Below, one piece after another: positions 48,055 through 57,321 of a DNA stretch of 64,000 nucleotides (position 1 is the stretch's first letter; every line of letters starts with the position of its first letter). This DNA is from Pseudonocardia broussonetiae (GTDB lineage: Bacteria; Actinomycetota; Actinomycetes; Mycobacteriales; Pseudonocardiaceae), in the NCBI RefSeq assembly GCF_013155125.1, contig NZ_CP053564.1, positions 1,619,501 through 1,683,500 on the forward strand, written 5' to 3'. The translations under genes were made by a program, and so were the position numbers. The notes beneath the pieces are model-generated. The model saw only the letters and a list, made by a program, of their open reading frames with translations. It had not been told where the DNA came from and searched no databases.

Positions 48055-50033
48055 TCCCCTTCGGGTTCGACGATCAGGAGCGCGGCGTCCCGCGCGACGG
48101 TCGCGCCCGCACGGGCGCGCAGTTCTCGGACGGTGCCGTCCACGGGTGCGGTGAGGACGTGCTCCATCTTCATCGCCTCGACGACGACGAGCCGGTCGCC
48201 CGCGGCGACCCGCTGCCCCTCGGTGACCTCGACGACGGTCACCGTGCCGGGCATCGGCGACAGCACCGGGCCGCCCGCACCGGCGGCGGCCTCGGCGGCC
48301 GCGGCGTCGAGCGGGGCCTGCTCGCGCACCGCCCAGGTCCGGCCGTCGCGGCCGAGCCAGAGGGTCTCGCCGTCGCGGGCGACGGCGTAGGTGCGCGTGA
48401 CGCCGTCGACGGCGGCCACGAGCTCGTGGGGGTCGCGGCGGCGGACGGCGGCCGCGACCGGCTCCCCGTCGCCGACGACGACCACGGCGTCGGCGGCCCG
48501 GCCCCGGACCCGCACCTCGACGGGCTCGTGCCCGGACACGGCCGTCTTCCACGTCGTCCACGCGGGCTCGCCGATCCGCCAGCCGCCGGGCACGTCGAAC
48601 GGGTCGACGACCGGACCGGCCGGCTCGAGCTCGTCGAGCGCGTGGACGGCGGCGGCGGCGAGGACGTCGTGCGGGAGGTCCTGGCGGGTCCACTCCTCGA
48701 CCCGGCGTCCCACCAGCCCGGTGTCCAGTCGCGCGGCGCGGACGTCCTCGTCGGCGAGCAGCGCGCGCAAGAAGCCCACGTTGGTGCCCAGGCCCAGCAG
48801 GACGGTGTCGCGCAGCGCGGCGTCGAGCCGGCGGATCGCCTCCGCGCGGTCGGCGCCGTGGGCGATGACCTTGGCCAGCATCGGGTCGTAGTCGGAGCCG
48901 ACGACGCCGCCCTCGGCGATGCCGGCGTCCACCCGCACGCCCGACGGCGGCGCCCAGCGCAGCACGCGCCCGCCGGTCGGCAGGAATCCGGCCGCCGGGT
49001 CCTCGGCGTAGACGCGGACCTCGACGGCGTGCCCGGTGAGCGCGACGTCGTCCTGCGTGATCGGCAGCGGCTCCCCGGCGGCCACGCGCAGCTGCAGCTC
49101 GACCAGGTCGAGGCCGGTGACCAGCTCGGTGACCGGGTGCTCGACCTGCAGCCGGGTGTTCATCTCCATGAAGAAGAACTCGTCGGGCGCGTCGGCGCCG
49201 ACGATGAACTCGACGGTCCCCGCGCCGCGGTACCCGCACGCCCGGGCGGCCTCGCACGCCGCCTCGCCCATCGCGGCGCGCTGCGCCTCGGTGAGCAGGG
49301 CCGACGGCGCCTCCTCGACGATCTTCTGGTGGCGCCGCTGCAGCGAGCACTCGCGCTCGCCGAGGTGGATCACGGCGCCGTGCGCGTCGGCCAGCACCTG
49401 GATCTCGATGTGGCGCGGGGTGGTGACGAGGCGCTCGACGAGCAGCGTGTCGTCGCCGAAGGACGCCTTCGCCTCGCGACGGGCGGTGGCGATCGAGGCC
49501 GACAGGGAGGCGGCGTCGTGCACCTCGTGCATGCCCTTGCCGCCGCCCCCGGCGCTCGGCTTGAGCAGCACGGGGTAGCCGACCTGCTCGACGGCCAGCG
49601 CGAGCGCGGCGTCGTCGAGGCCGGCGCCGTCGGAGCCCGGGACGACCGGGACGCCCGCCTTGGCGACGGTCTGTTTGGCGCGGATCTTGTCGCCCATCGC
49701 CTCGATCGCCGAGGACGGCGGGCCGACGAACACCAGGCCCGACTCCTCGCACGCGGCGGCGAACGCGGTGTTCTCGGACAGGAAGCCGTAGCCGGGGTGG
49801 ATCGCCTGCGCGCCGGTGGCGCGGGCGGCCTCGATGACGGCGGGGATCGAGAGGTAGCTCTGCGCGGCGGCGGCGGGCCCGATGCGCACGGCGACGTCGG
49901 CCGCCGTGACGTGCGGGGAGCCGGCGTCGGCGTCGGAGTACACGGCCACGGACCGGATGCCCAGGCGGCGCAGGGTGGCGATCACGCGGACGGCGATCTC
50001 CCCGCGGTTGGCGACGAGCACGGTGTCGAACAT
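48051..50033 (-). CDS. Acyl-CoA carboxylase alpha subunit (biotin carboxylase + BCCP)
   Basis: 660-residue subunit. The biotin carboxylase part (residues 1-445) has [17 protein letters not shown], the ATP-grasp loop [11 protein letters not shown] and [15 protein letters not shown] linker domain follows, then a C-terminal biotinyl domain with [11 protein letters not shown]622 carries biotin. In mycobacteria the equivalent AccA1 pairs with AccD1 as methylcrotonyl-CoA carboxylase of leucine breakdown. ATG 50033 is 5 bases after the beta-subunit stop. Confidence 0.93.
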   Translation of the reverse strand: MFDTVLVANRGEIAVRVIATLRRLGIRSVAVYSDADAGSPHVTAADVAVRIGPAAAAQSYLSIPAVIEAARATGAQAIHPGYGFLSENTAFAAACEESGLVFVGPPSSAIEAMGDKIRAKQTVAKAGVPVVPGSDGAGLDDAALALAVEQVGYPVLLKPSAGGGGKGMHEVHDAASLSASIATARREAKASFGDDTLLVERLVTTPRHIEIQVLADAHGAVIHLGERECSLQRRHQKIVEEAPSALLTEAQRAAMGEAACEAARACGYRGAGTVEFIVGADAPDEFFFMEMNTRLQVEHPVTELVTGLDLVELQLRVAAGEPLPITQDDVALTGHAVEVRVYAEDPAAGFLPTGGRVLRWAPPSGVRVDAGIAEGGVVGSDYDPMLAKVIAHGADRAEAIRRLDAALRDTVLLGLGTNVGFLRALLADEDVRAARLDTGLVGRRVEEWTRQDLPHDVLAAAAVHALDELEPAGPVVDPFDVPGGWRIGEPAWTTWKTAVSGHEPVEVRVRGRAADAVVVVGDGEPVAAAVRRRDPHELVAAVDGVTRTYAVARDGETLWLGRDGRTWAVREQAPLDAAAAEAAAGAGGPVLSPMPGTVTVVEVTEGQRVAAGDRLVVVEAMKMEHVLTAPVDGTVRELRARAGATVARDAALLIVEPEGE

Positions 50034-50038
50034 GGGCC

Positions 50039-51553
50039 TCACATCCGGAAGACGCCGAAGGCCGGATCGGCCAGGGGCGCGTTGGCGGCGGCGGACAGGG
50101 ACAGGCCGAGCACGGTGCGGGTGTCGAGCGGGTCGATCACGCCGTCGTCCCAGAGCCGGGCGGTGGAGTAGTACGGGTGGCCCTGGGTCTCGTACTGGTC
50201 GCGGATCGTGGTCGGGTCGGCCCCGACGGTGCTCAGCACGGTGGCCGCCTGCTCCCCGCCCATGACGGAGATGCGGGCGTTGGGCCACATGAACAGGAAG
50301 CGGGGCGAGTACGCCCGCCCGCACATCGCGTAGTTGCCGGCGCCGAACGAGCCGCCGATGACGACCGTGAACTTCGGGACGCGGGTGGAGGCGACGGCCG
50401 TGACCATCTTGGCGCCGTTCTTCGCGATGCCGCCCGCCTCGTACTCGCGGCCGACCATGAACCCGGAGATGTTCTGCAGGAACACCAGCGGGATGCCGCG
50501 CTGGTCGCACAGCTCGACGAAGTGAGCGCCCTTGAGCGCGGACTCGGAGAACAGGATCCCGTTGTTCGCGACGATCCCGACCTGGTGGCCGTGGATGCGC
50601 GCGAAGCCCGTGACGAGCGTGGTGCCGTACTCGGACTTGAACTCGTGGAAGCGCGAGCCGTCGACGACGCGGGTGATGACCTCGCGCACGTCGTAGGGGG
50701 TGCGGGAGTCGGTCGGGACGACGTCGTAGAGCTCGGCGGGGTCGGCCAGCGGCTCCTCGGTGGGCGCGACGTCCCAGGGCCGCGGCGCGCGCGGGCCCAG
50801 CGTGCCGACGATCCGGCGGACGATCGACAGCGCGTGCGCGTCGTCGTCGGCGAGGTGGTCGGTGACGCCCGAGGTCTTCGAGTGCAGGTCGCCGCCGCCC
50901 AGCTCCTCGGCGGTGACGACCTCGCCGGTGGCCGCCTTCACCAGCGGCGGGCCGCCCAGGAAGATCGTGCCCTGGTTGCGGACGATCACGGCCTCGTCGC
51001 TCATGGCCGGCACGTACGCGCCGCCCGCGGTGCACGAGCCCAGCACCGCGGCGATCTGCGGGATGCCCAGGCCCGACATCTGCGCCTGGTTGTAGAAGAT
51101 CCGGCCGAAGTGCTCGCGGTCGGGGAACACCTGGTCCTGCTCGGGCAGGTAGGCGCCGCCGGAGTCGACGAGGTAGAGGCAGGGGAGCCGGTTCTGCAGC
51201 GCCACCTCCTGTGCGCGCAGGTGCTTCTTCACCGTCATCGGGTAGTACGTGCCGCCCTTGACGGTGGCGTCGTTGGCGACGATGACGCACTCGCGCCCCG
51301 CCACCCGCCCGACGCCGGTGATGATCCCGGCGCCCGGGGCGTCGCCGCCGTAGAGGCCGTGCGCGGCCAGCGGCGACAGCTCCAGGAACGGGCTCGACGG
51401 GTCGACCAATGAGTCGACGCGGTCGCGCGGGAGCAGCTTGCCCCGCTCGACGTGCCGGACCCGGGACCGCTCGGGCCCGCCCAGACGGGCGGTGGCGAGC
51501 TGGGCGTGCAGGTCATCGACCAGCTCTCGATGACCCGTGAGCGTGGCTGTCAC
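50039..51553 (-). CDS. Acyl-CoA carboxylase beta subunit (carboxyltransferase)
   Basis: 504-residue carboxyltransferase with both crotonase-like halves: [37 protein letters not shown], then [25 protein letters not shown] (split motif of the second half) and [22 protein letters not shown]. These are closest in pattern to methylcrotonyl- or geranyl-CoA carboxylase beta chains rather than propionyl-CoA carboxylase. GTG 51553 has GAGGAGG about 7 bases upstream. First gene of the operon, directly behind a double operator and divergent from tetR. Confidence 0.92.
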   Translation of the reverse strand: MTATLTGHRELVDDLHAQLATARLGGPERSRVRHVERGKLLPRDRVDSLVDPSSPFLELSPLAAHGLYGGDAPGAGIITGVGRVAGRECVIVANDATVKGGTYYPMTVKKHLRAQEVALQNRLPCLYLVDSGGAYLPEQDQVFPDREHFGRIFYNQAQMSGLGIPQIAAVLGSCTAGGAYVPAMSDEAVIVRNQGTIFLGGPPLVKAATGEVVTAEELGGGDLHSKTSGVTDHLADDDAHALSIVRRIVGTLGPRAPRPWDVAPTEEPLADPAELYDVVPTDSRTPYDVREVITRVVDGSRFHEFKSEYGTTLVTGFARIHGHQVGIVANNGILFSESALKGAHFVELCDQRGIPLVFLQNISGFMVGREYEAGGIAKNGAKMVTAVASTRVPKFTVVIGGSFGAGNYAMCGRAYSPRFLFMWPNARISVMGGEQAATVLSTVGADPTTIRDQYETQGHPYYSTARLWDDGVIDPLDTRTVLGLSLSAAANAPLADPAFGVFRM

Positions 51554-51567
51554 CCTCGACCTCCTCG

Positions 51568-51602
51568 GTTAGCGCTTGTTAACAAGGTTAGCGCTTGTTA
51601 AC
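51568..51602. promoter_or_regulatory. Double operator for TetR regulator
   Basis: GTTAGCGCTTGTTAAC occurs twice (51568-51583 and 51587-51602, spacing 19). Together they also make an inverted repeat in which GTTAACAAG faces CTTGTTAAC. The site lies between the start of the carboxylase operon and the -10 box of the tetR gene, so one repressor could control both. Confidence 0.85.
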
Positions 51603-51611
51603 CGCGGGCGC

Positions 51612-51617
51612 TAGGGT
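51612..51617 (+). promoter_or_regulatory. -10 box of leaderless tetR gene
   Basis: TAGGGT followed after 6 bases by ATG 51624. Confidence 0.6.
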
Positions 51618-51623
51618 GGACCG

Positions 51624-52193
51624 ATGGTGGCGACCCGGTCCCGGCGCGAGCAGATCCTCGCCGTGGCCGCGCAGCTGTTCGCCCGCCACGGCTTCCACGG
51701 GGTGAGCATCGCCGACCTCGGTGCCGCCGTCGGCGTCAGCGGGCCGGCGCTTTACCGGCACTTCCCCGGCAAGGAGGCCCTGCTCTCCGAGCTGCTCGTG
51801 GGGATCAGCGAGCACCTGCTGGCGGGCGGGCAGGAGCGCGCCGCCGCGTCCGACGACCCGCACGAGGTGCTCGCCGCGCTCGTCGACTTCCAGGCCGCGT
51901 TCGCGCTGCGCGAGCCGGAGCTGATCGTCGTGCAGGACCGCGACCTGGCCAACCTCCCGCCCGCGGCGCGCCGGCGCGTGCGGCAGCTGCAGCGCACCTA
52001 CGTCGAGATCTGGGTCGACACGCTGCGCCGCGTGCACCCCGGCCTGTCCGCCGGGGACGCGCGGGTCGCCGCGCACGGCGCGTTCGGCCTGCTCAACTCC
52101 ACGCCGCACGCCGGGCGCTCCCCGGAGGCGGCCGCGCTGCTGCGCCGCATGGCCCGCGCGGCGCTCGCCGACCTGGACACCGTCGCGTCGTGA
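51624..52193 (+). CDS. TetR family regulator of acyl-CoA carboxylase operon
   Basis: 189-residue repressor. The N-terminal helix-turn-helix is HGFHGVSIADLGAAVGVSG followed by PALYRHFPGKEALL, the TetR signature. The rest is the helical ligand domain, with QDRDLANLPPAARRRVR as in regulators of fatty or branched-chain acid genes. Divergent from the carboxylase operon with the double operator between. The mRNA looks leaderless. Its stop overlaps the start of the IMPase-like gene by 4 bases. Confidence 0.9.
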   Translation: MVATRSRREQILAVAAQLFARHGFHGVSIADLGAAVGVSGPALYRHFPGKEALLSELLVGISEHLLAGGQERAAASDDPHEVLAALVDFQAAFALREPELIVVQDRDLANLPPAARRRVRQLQRTYVEIWVDTLRRVHPGLSAGDARVAAHGAFGLLNSTPHAGRSPEAAALLRRMARAALADLDTVAS

Positions 52194-53002
52194 CCGGGCC
52201 CTGCTCCCACATCGATTGCGTCCTGACCGACCGGGCGATGACGGTCGCCGCCGACGCCGCCCGCGCCGGCGGCGCCGTGCTGTCGGCCACCGACCGCACC
52301 CGGGTCGAGGTGACGCTCAAGGACGCCCGCGTCGACGTCACGACGTCGGCCGACCTCGCCTCGCAGGCCGCGGTGGCGCGGGTGCTGCGGGAGGCGTTCG
52401 CCGAGCACGTGGTCGTCGGCGAGGACGGCACCGAGGACGGCCCCGACGCCCGGCACGTCTGGTACGTCGACGGCCTCGACGGCACGAGCAACTTCGCGCA
52501 CGGCATCCCGTGGTACTGCGTGTCGGTCGGCCTGCGCTGCGGCGGCGAGACCGTCGCGGGTGCGGTGTTCGACCCCGTCCACGACGTCCTCTACTGCGCA
52601 GGGCGCGGACGCGGGGCCACCGGCAACGGCGTGCCGCTGCGGGTCGACGGCACCGACCGCGTGGAGCGCGCGGTCGTCGTCAGCCAGATCCAGTCGTCGG
52701 ACCGCGCCGAGATCCACGAGTTCGTCGTCCTGTTCGAGGCGCTGATGAACGCCGCGGGCGGCGTGCGGTTCCCCGGTGCGCCCGCGCTGATCCTCAGCCA
52801 CATCGCCGCGGGACACCTCACGGCCTACGTCGAGCGCGCCATGCCGCCGTGGGACATCACCGCGGGGCAGCTGCTGGTGGAGGAGGCGGGCGGGCGGCTC
52901 ACCGACTTCGCCGGTGCACGCGTCGCGGGGGCGGGGGTCACCGACGTCGTCGCGACGAACGGGGCCGTTCACGACGAGCTCCTGGGCGTCCTGCCCCGGT
53001 AG
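52190..53002 (+). CDS. Inositol monophosphatase family phosphatase
   Basis: 270-residue metal-dependent phosphatase of the IMPase/FBPase superfamily. Metal-binding motifs are VVGEDG with its Glu-Asp, WYVDGLDGTSNFAHG (the WxxDPxDGTxNF motif with variation) and PPWDITAGQLLVEEAGG. Substrates of the family include inositol phosphates, histidinol phosphate and PAP, and cannot be told here. GTG 52190 overlaps the tetR stop, so it is translated with the regulator. Confidence 0.88.
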   Translation: MTGPCSHIDCVLTDRAMTVAADAARAGGAVLSATDRTRVEVTLKDARVDVTTSADLASQAAVARVLREAFAEHVVVGEDGTEDGPDARHVWYVDGLDGTSNFAHGIPWYCVSVGLRCGGETVAGAVFDPVHDVLYCAGRGRGATGNGVPLRVDGTDRVERAVVVSQIQSSDRAEIHEFVVLFEALMNAAGGVRFPGAPALILSHIAAGHLTAYVERAMPPWDITAGQLLVEEAGGRLTDFAGARVAGAGVTDVVATNGAVHDELLGVLPR

Positions 53003-53068
53003 CATCACCGCGCAACCAGTCGTTCCCAGCGGTGCGGGCGGCCCCTCCCGGCCGATCGGAGCCCTCTC

Positions 53069-55762
53069 GTGAACACGGTCGCCACCCACGCCGGCGTCAC
53101 CTCGGAGTCCGGGCACGACGCCCTGCGCGCCGACATCCGCCGGCTCTCCACGATGCTCGGGCGCACACTCGTGCACCACGGGGGTCCCGAGCTGCTGGAG
53201 CTGGTGGAGCAGGTGCGCCACGGCTCCCGGAACGGCGACGCGCAGTCGCTGCTGTCCGGGCTCGACGCGGGCACCGCGGTGGCGCTGGCCCGCGCGTTCT
53301 CGCAGTACTTCCAGCTCGCCAACATCGCCGAGCAGCGCCACCGGGCGAAGGAGATCGCGGCGACCGACGGCCGCGGCCCGCTGCGCCGCGTCATGGAGCG
53401 CGTCGCGCAGGAGTGCGGCCGCGACGAGGTGCAGGAGGTGCTGGCCCGCGCCGAGCTGCGCCCGGTGTTCACCGCGCACCCGACCGAGTCCTCGCGGCAG
53501 TCGGTGCTCGCGATCCTGCGCCGCGTCGCCGACGGCCTCGACCGCGGCGCCTCCGACGACGCGCTGGAGGCGCTCGTCGAGCTGCTCTGGCAGACCGACG
53601 AGCTGCGCCCCGGCAAGCCCACCGTGGCCGACGAGGCCCGCGCCATCGGCTGGTACATGGAGCAGCTGGGCCGCGGCGCGGTGCCGGAGCTGCTCGCCGA
53701 GTACGAGCGCGAGGTCCGCGCCGCCGGCTTCGAGGTGCCGCCGGGCTCCGGGCCGCTGGTGCTCGGCTGCTGGGTCGGCGGCGACCGCGACGGCAACCCC
53801 AACGTCACCCCGGCCGTCACGCGCGAGGTGCTGGAGCTCTACTCCGACCGCGCGCTGCGCATCCACGAGGGCCTGGTCGAGGAGCTGATCCAGGAGCTGT
53901 CGATCAGCACGCGGGTGATCGGGGTGTCGGAGGAGCTGCGGTCGTCGCTGGCGCGCGACCGGCGCGCGCTCCCCGAGGTCCACGACCGGTTCATCCGGCT
54001 CAACGCCACCGAGCCCTACCGGCTCAAGCTCTCCTACGTGCAGGCGCGCCTGGCGAACACGCGCACCCGCGACGGGCACGTGCCCGGCCGCGACTACCTC
54101 GGCCCCGAGGCCTACCTCGAGGACCTCGCCGTCGTCGACCGCTCCCTGCGCGGGCACCTCGGCGCCCGCATCGCCGACGGCACGCTGGCCCGCGCGCTGC
54201 GCACCGGCCGTGCGCTCGGGCTGCACCTGGCCGAGCTCGACGTCCGGGAGCACAGCCAGCGGCACCACGACGCCCTCGGCGCCGTGTACGACGCGCTGGG
54301 CGAGCTGGAGCAGCCCTACGCCTCCCTCACGCGCGAGCAGCGCACGGAGCTCCTGTCGCGCGAGCTCGACGGCGGCCGCCCGCTGGTCCGGCGCCACTAC
54401 GGCCTGCCGGCCGAGGCCGTCGACGTGCTCGGCGTGTTCGACCTGCTGCACGAGGTGCAGCACCGCTACGGCCCGCAGGTGGCGCGCACCTACATCGTGT
54501 CGATGTGCCAGGGCGTCGACGACCTGCTCGCCGTCGCCGTGCTGGCGCGCGAGGCGTTCATGGTGGAGCTGCAGCACGATCCCCGCTCGTCGATCGACCT
54601 CGTGCCGCTGTTCGAGACCGTCGAGGAGCTGTGCCAGGCCGGCGACCTGCTCGACGGGCTGCTCTCGGTGCCCGGCTACCGCCAGCACGTGCGCAACCGC
54701 GGTGACCTGCAGGAGGTCATGCTCGGCTACTCCGACTCCAACAAGGGCGCGGGCATCACGACCTCGCAGTGGGAGATCCACCGGGCCCAGCGCCAGCTCC
54801 GCGACATCGGGGCGAAGCACGGGGTGCGGCTGCGGCTGTTCCACGGGCGCGGCGGGTCGGTCGGGCGCGGCGGCGGGCCGTCGGCGGAGGCGGTGGCGTC
54901 GGCGCCCTACGGCTCGGTCGACGCGACGATGAAGGTCACCGAGCAGGGCGAGGTCATCTCCGACAAGTACTCGCTGCCCGCGCTCGCCCACGACAACCTG
55001 GAGATCATGCTGGCGGCGATGTTGGAGGCCACGCTGCTGCACCGGGCCTCGCGCTGGGACGACCCGTCGCTGGAGCGCTTCGACGACACGATGGACCTGG
55101 TCAGCGACGCCGCCCGCGCCGCCTACCGCGGGCTCGTCGGGCAGCCGGGGCTGCCGGACTTCTTCTCCGCGGCCACGCCCGTCGACGAGCTGGGCGAGCT
55201 CAACGTCGGCTCCCGCCCGTCGCGGCGGCCGGGGAAGGGCGCGGCCACCCTCGACGACCTGCGCGCGATCCCGTGGGTCTTCGGCTGGACGCAGACGCGG
55301 ATGGTCGTGCCCGGCTGGTACGGCCTGGGGAGCGGGCTGGCCGCCGCCCGCGAGGCCGGGCACGGGCCGGTGCTCGAGGAGATGCGGGAGTGGGCGTTCT
55401 TCGCCAACCTGCTCGGCAACGTCGAGATGACGCTGGCCAAGACCGACCTCGGGATCGCCCGCCGCTACGTCGACGAGCTGGTCGACCCGTCGCTGCACCC
55501 GATCTTCGACGACATCGTGGCCGAGCACGCGCTCACGCTGCGGGAGGTGCTGCGCCTGACCGGCTCGCCGACGCTGCTCGCCCGCTACCCCGTCCTGCGC
55601 GGCACCCTCGCCGTGCGCGACTCCTACCTGCAGCCGTTGCACCACCTGCAGGTCGAGCTGCTCGCGCAGCGCCGGCGGACCGACCAGCCCGACGCCGACG
55701 TGCACCGCGCCCTGCTCCTCACGATCAACGGGATCGCGGCGGGGCTGCGGAACACGGGCTGA
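53069..55762 (+). CDS. ppc: Phosphoenolpyruvate carboxylase
   Basis: 897-residue enzyme that carboxylates PEP to oxaloacetate, feeding the TCA cycle. Catalytic His lies in RPVFTAHPTESSRQS. The Lys signature is in EVMLGYSDSNKGAGI, followed by the Arg-rich LFHGRGGSVGRGGGP. LGCWVGGDRDGNPNVT is also conserved, and the C-terminus ends RNTG, close to the usual QNTG. Length is normal. GTG 53069 lies 66 bases after the IMPase-like stop; TAGCAT at 53001 might be a promoter element. Confidence 0.96.
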   Translation: MNTVATHAGVTSESGHDALRADIRRLSTMLGRTLVHHGGPELLELVEQVRHGSRNGDAQSLLSGLDAGTAVALARAFSQYFQLANIAEQRHRAKEIAATDGRGPLRRVMERVAQECGRDEVQEVLARAELRPVFTAHPTESSRQSVLAILRRVADGLDRGASDDALEALVELLWQTDELRPGKPTVADEARAIGWYMEQLGRGAVPELLAEYEREVRAAGFEVPPGSGPLVLGCWVGGDRDGNPNVTPAVTREVLELYSDRALRIHEGLVEELIQELSISTRVIGVSEELRSSLARDRRALPEVHDRFIRLNATEPYRLKLSYVQARLANTRTRDGHVPGRDYLGPEAYLEDLAVVDRSLRGHLGARIADGTLARALRTGRALGLHLAELDVREHSQRHHDALGAVYDALGELEQPYASLTREQRTELLSRELDGGRPLVRRHYGLPAEAVDVLGVFDLLHEVQHRYGPQVARTYIVSMCQGVDDLLAVAVLAREAFMVELQHDPRSSIDLVPLFETVEELCQAGDLLDGLLSVPGYRQHVRNRGDLQEVMLGYSDSNKGAGITTSQWEIHRAQRQLRDIGAKHGVRLRLFHGRGGSVGRGGGPSAEAVASAPYGSVDATMKVTEQGEVISDKYSLPALAHDNLEIMLAAMLEATLLHRASRWDDPSLERFDDTMDLVSDAARAAYRGLVGQPGLPDFFSAATPVDELGELNVGSRPSRRPGKGAATLDDLRAIPWVFGWTQTRMVVPGWYGLGSGLAAAREAGHGPVLEEMREWAFFANLLGNVEMTLAKTDLGIARRYVDELVDPSLHPIFDDIVAEHALTLREVLRLTGSPTLLARYPVLRGTLAVRDSYLQPLHHLQVELLAQRRRTDQPDADVHRALLLTINGIAAGLRNTG

Positions 55763-55765
55763 ACG

Positions 55766-56599
55766 TCACTCCGCGCGGCGCACCGTGGCGCCCTCGCCCG
55801 TCGTCCCGCGGTTGACGCCGACCAGCCCGCGCCTGCCCGGATCGCCGCCGTAGGCCTCCTGCATGCGCGGGCCGGCGGCGGTGAGCCCGCCGTCGACGGT
55901 GATCGCCTCGCCCGTGACGAAGCGCGCCGCGTCGCCGGCGAGGAACGCGATCACCTCGGCGACGTCCTCGGGGCGGCCGAGGTCGGGCCACGGCTGCGCG
56001 CCCGCCATGACCTGCGCGGCGCCGGCCCCGTCGCCGACCAGCGGCGTCACGATGAGGCCGGGGCAGACGGTGTTGACGCGGATCCGCTCGGGACCGAGCT
56101 CGGTGGCCGCCGTGCGCCCCAGGTTGATCACCGCGGCCTTGGCGGCGGAGTAGGCCTGCGGGCCGGCGCCCGCGGCGAGGCCCGCGATCGAGCCGAGGTT
56201 GACGATCGACCCGCCACGCCCGCGCATCGCCCGGGCCCCGTGCTTGATGCCGAGGAAGACGCCGCGCACGAGCACGGCGAACGTGTAGTCCCAGTCGTCG
56301 ACCTCGATGTCGGTGAGGCGCCCGAACGCCCCGCCGACCCCGGCGTTGTTGACGACGCAGTCGACGTGCCCGAACGCGTCCACGCAGGCGCCGACCGCTG
56401 CCTCGACGTCGGCCTCCCGGGCGACGTCGGTGCGCACGAACCGCACGTCGTCGCCGAAGCCGGCGGCGGCGGCCTCCCCGTTGGCGGCGTTGTAGTCGGC
56501 GAGGACCACCCGCCACCCGTCCGCCACGAGCCGGGTGACCGTGGCCAGCCCGATCCCGCTCGCCCCACCCGTGACCACTGCCGCACGCCGCTCCGTCAT
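55766..56599 (-). CDS. SDR family oxidoreductase
   Basis: 277-residue short-chain dehydrogenase. TGGASGIGLATV is the cofactor motif, NNAGVGG the structural motif, GSIAG holds the Ser and YSAAKAAV the Tyr and Lys; VTGEAITVDGG is the typical end. The last 30 residues (GGDPGRRGLVGVNRG) are an unusual extension. Convergent with ppc, three bases apart, and divergent from the hydrolase. Confidence 0.9.
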   Translation of the reverse strand: MTERRAAVVTGGASGIGLATVTRLVADGWRVVLADYNAANGEAAAAGFGDDVRFVRTDVAREADVEAAVGACVDAFGHVDCVVNNAGVGGAFGRLTDIEVDDWDYTFAVLVRGVFLGIKHGARAMRGRGGSIVNLGSIAGLAAGAGPQAYSAAKAAVINLGRTAATELGPERIRVNTVCPGLIVTPLVGDGAGAAQVMAGAQPWPDLGRPEDVAEVIAFLAGDAARFVTGEAITVDGGLTAAGPRMQEAYGGDPGRRGLVGVNRGTTGEGATVRRAE

Positions 56600-56638
56600 G
56601 CCGCGATCGTGTCAGGGTCGGGTGGCACCGTGGCGGGC

Positions 56639-57316
56639 ATGGACGTCGTACTCGTACCGGGAGCCAACCACGGGGGCTGGTGGTACCGGCCCGTCGTCGA
56701 GGAGCTGGAGGCGCGTGGGCACCGGGCCCACGCCGTCACCCTCGACGGCCTCGACCCCGCCGATCCCGAGCCCGACCGCCTGATCACCCTCGACACGCAC
56801 GTCCGGCAGCTCGTCGACGTGGTCTCCGCGCTGCCCGGGCCCGCGGTCGTGCTCGGGCACAGCTACGCGGGCTCCGTGCTGTCGGGCGCGGCCGACGTCG
56901 TGCCCGACCGGTTCCGCAGCCTCCTCTACGTCGACGCGTTCGTGCCCGACGACGGCGAGTCGTGCTGGTCGATGACGCTGCCGTGGGAGCGGGAGTGGTT
57001 CGTCGAGGGCTCGGGGCGCACCGGGGCCTACGTCGATCCGCTGCCGTTCTTCGACGACCGCGCGGACGCGCACCCGCTGGCCACGCTCACGCAGCGCTCG
57101 CGGCTCACCGGGGCCTGGCGCACCGTCGCCGACAAGCACTACGTGCTCGCGGCCTCGGCGGAGTGGGCGGCGCGGTCGCCGTTCGTGGCGGTCGCCGACC
57201 GGCTGCGCGCCGACCCGTCCTGGGTCGTGCACGACCTCGACGAGACCCACAACGTGCTCCGCACCGGGCCGGACGCGCTGGTGGGCGTGTTGGACCGGGT
57301 CCTGGGCTCAGCCTGA
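56639..57316 (+). CDS. Alpha/beta hydrolase
   Basis: 225-residue hydrolase. VLVPGANHGGWWYRPVVEEL holds the oxyanion region, the nucleophile Ser is in LGHSYAGSV, and the likely His is in DLDETHNVL near the C-terminus. Such EstC/salicylate-esterase-like enzymes take small esters; the substrate is unknown. ATG 56639 is used; the start lies 40 bases from the divergent SDR gene. Confidence 0.86.
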   Translation: MDVVLVPGANHGGWWYRPVVEELEARGHRAHAVTLDGLDPADPEPDRLITLDTHVRQLVDVVSALPGPAVVLGHSYAGSVLSGAADVVPDRFRSLLYVDAFVPDDGESCWSMTLPWEREWFVEGSGRTGAYVDPLPFFDDRADAHPLATLTQRSRLTGAWRTVADKHYVLAASAEWAARSPFVAVADRLRADPSWVVHDLDETHNVLRTGPDALVGVLDRVLGSA

Positions 57317-57321
57317 GGAGC

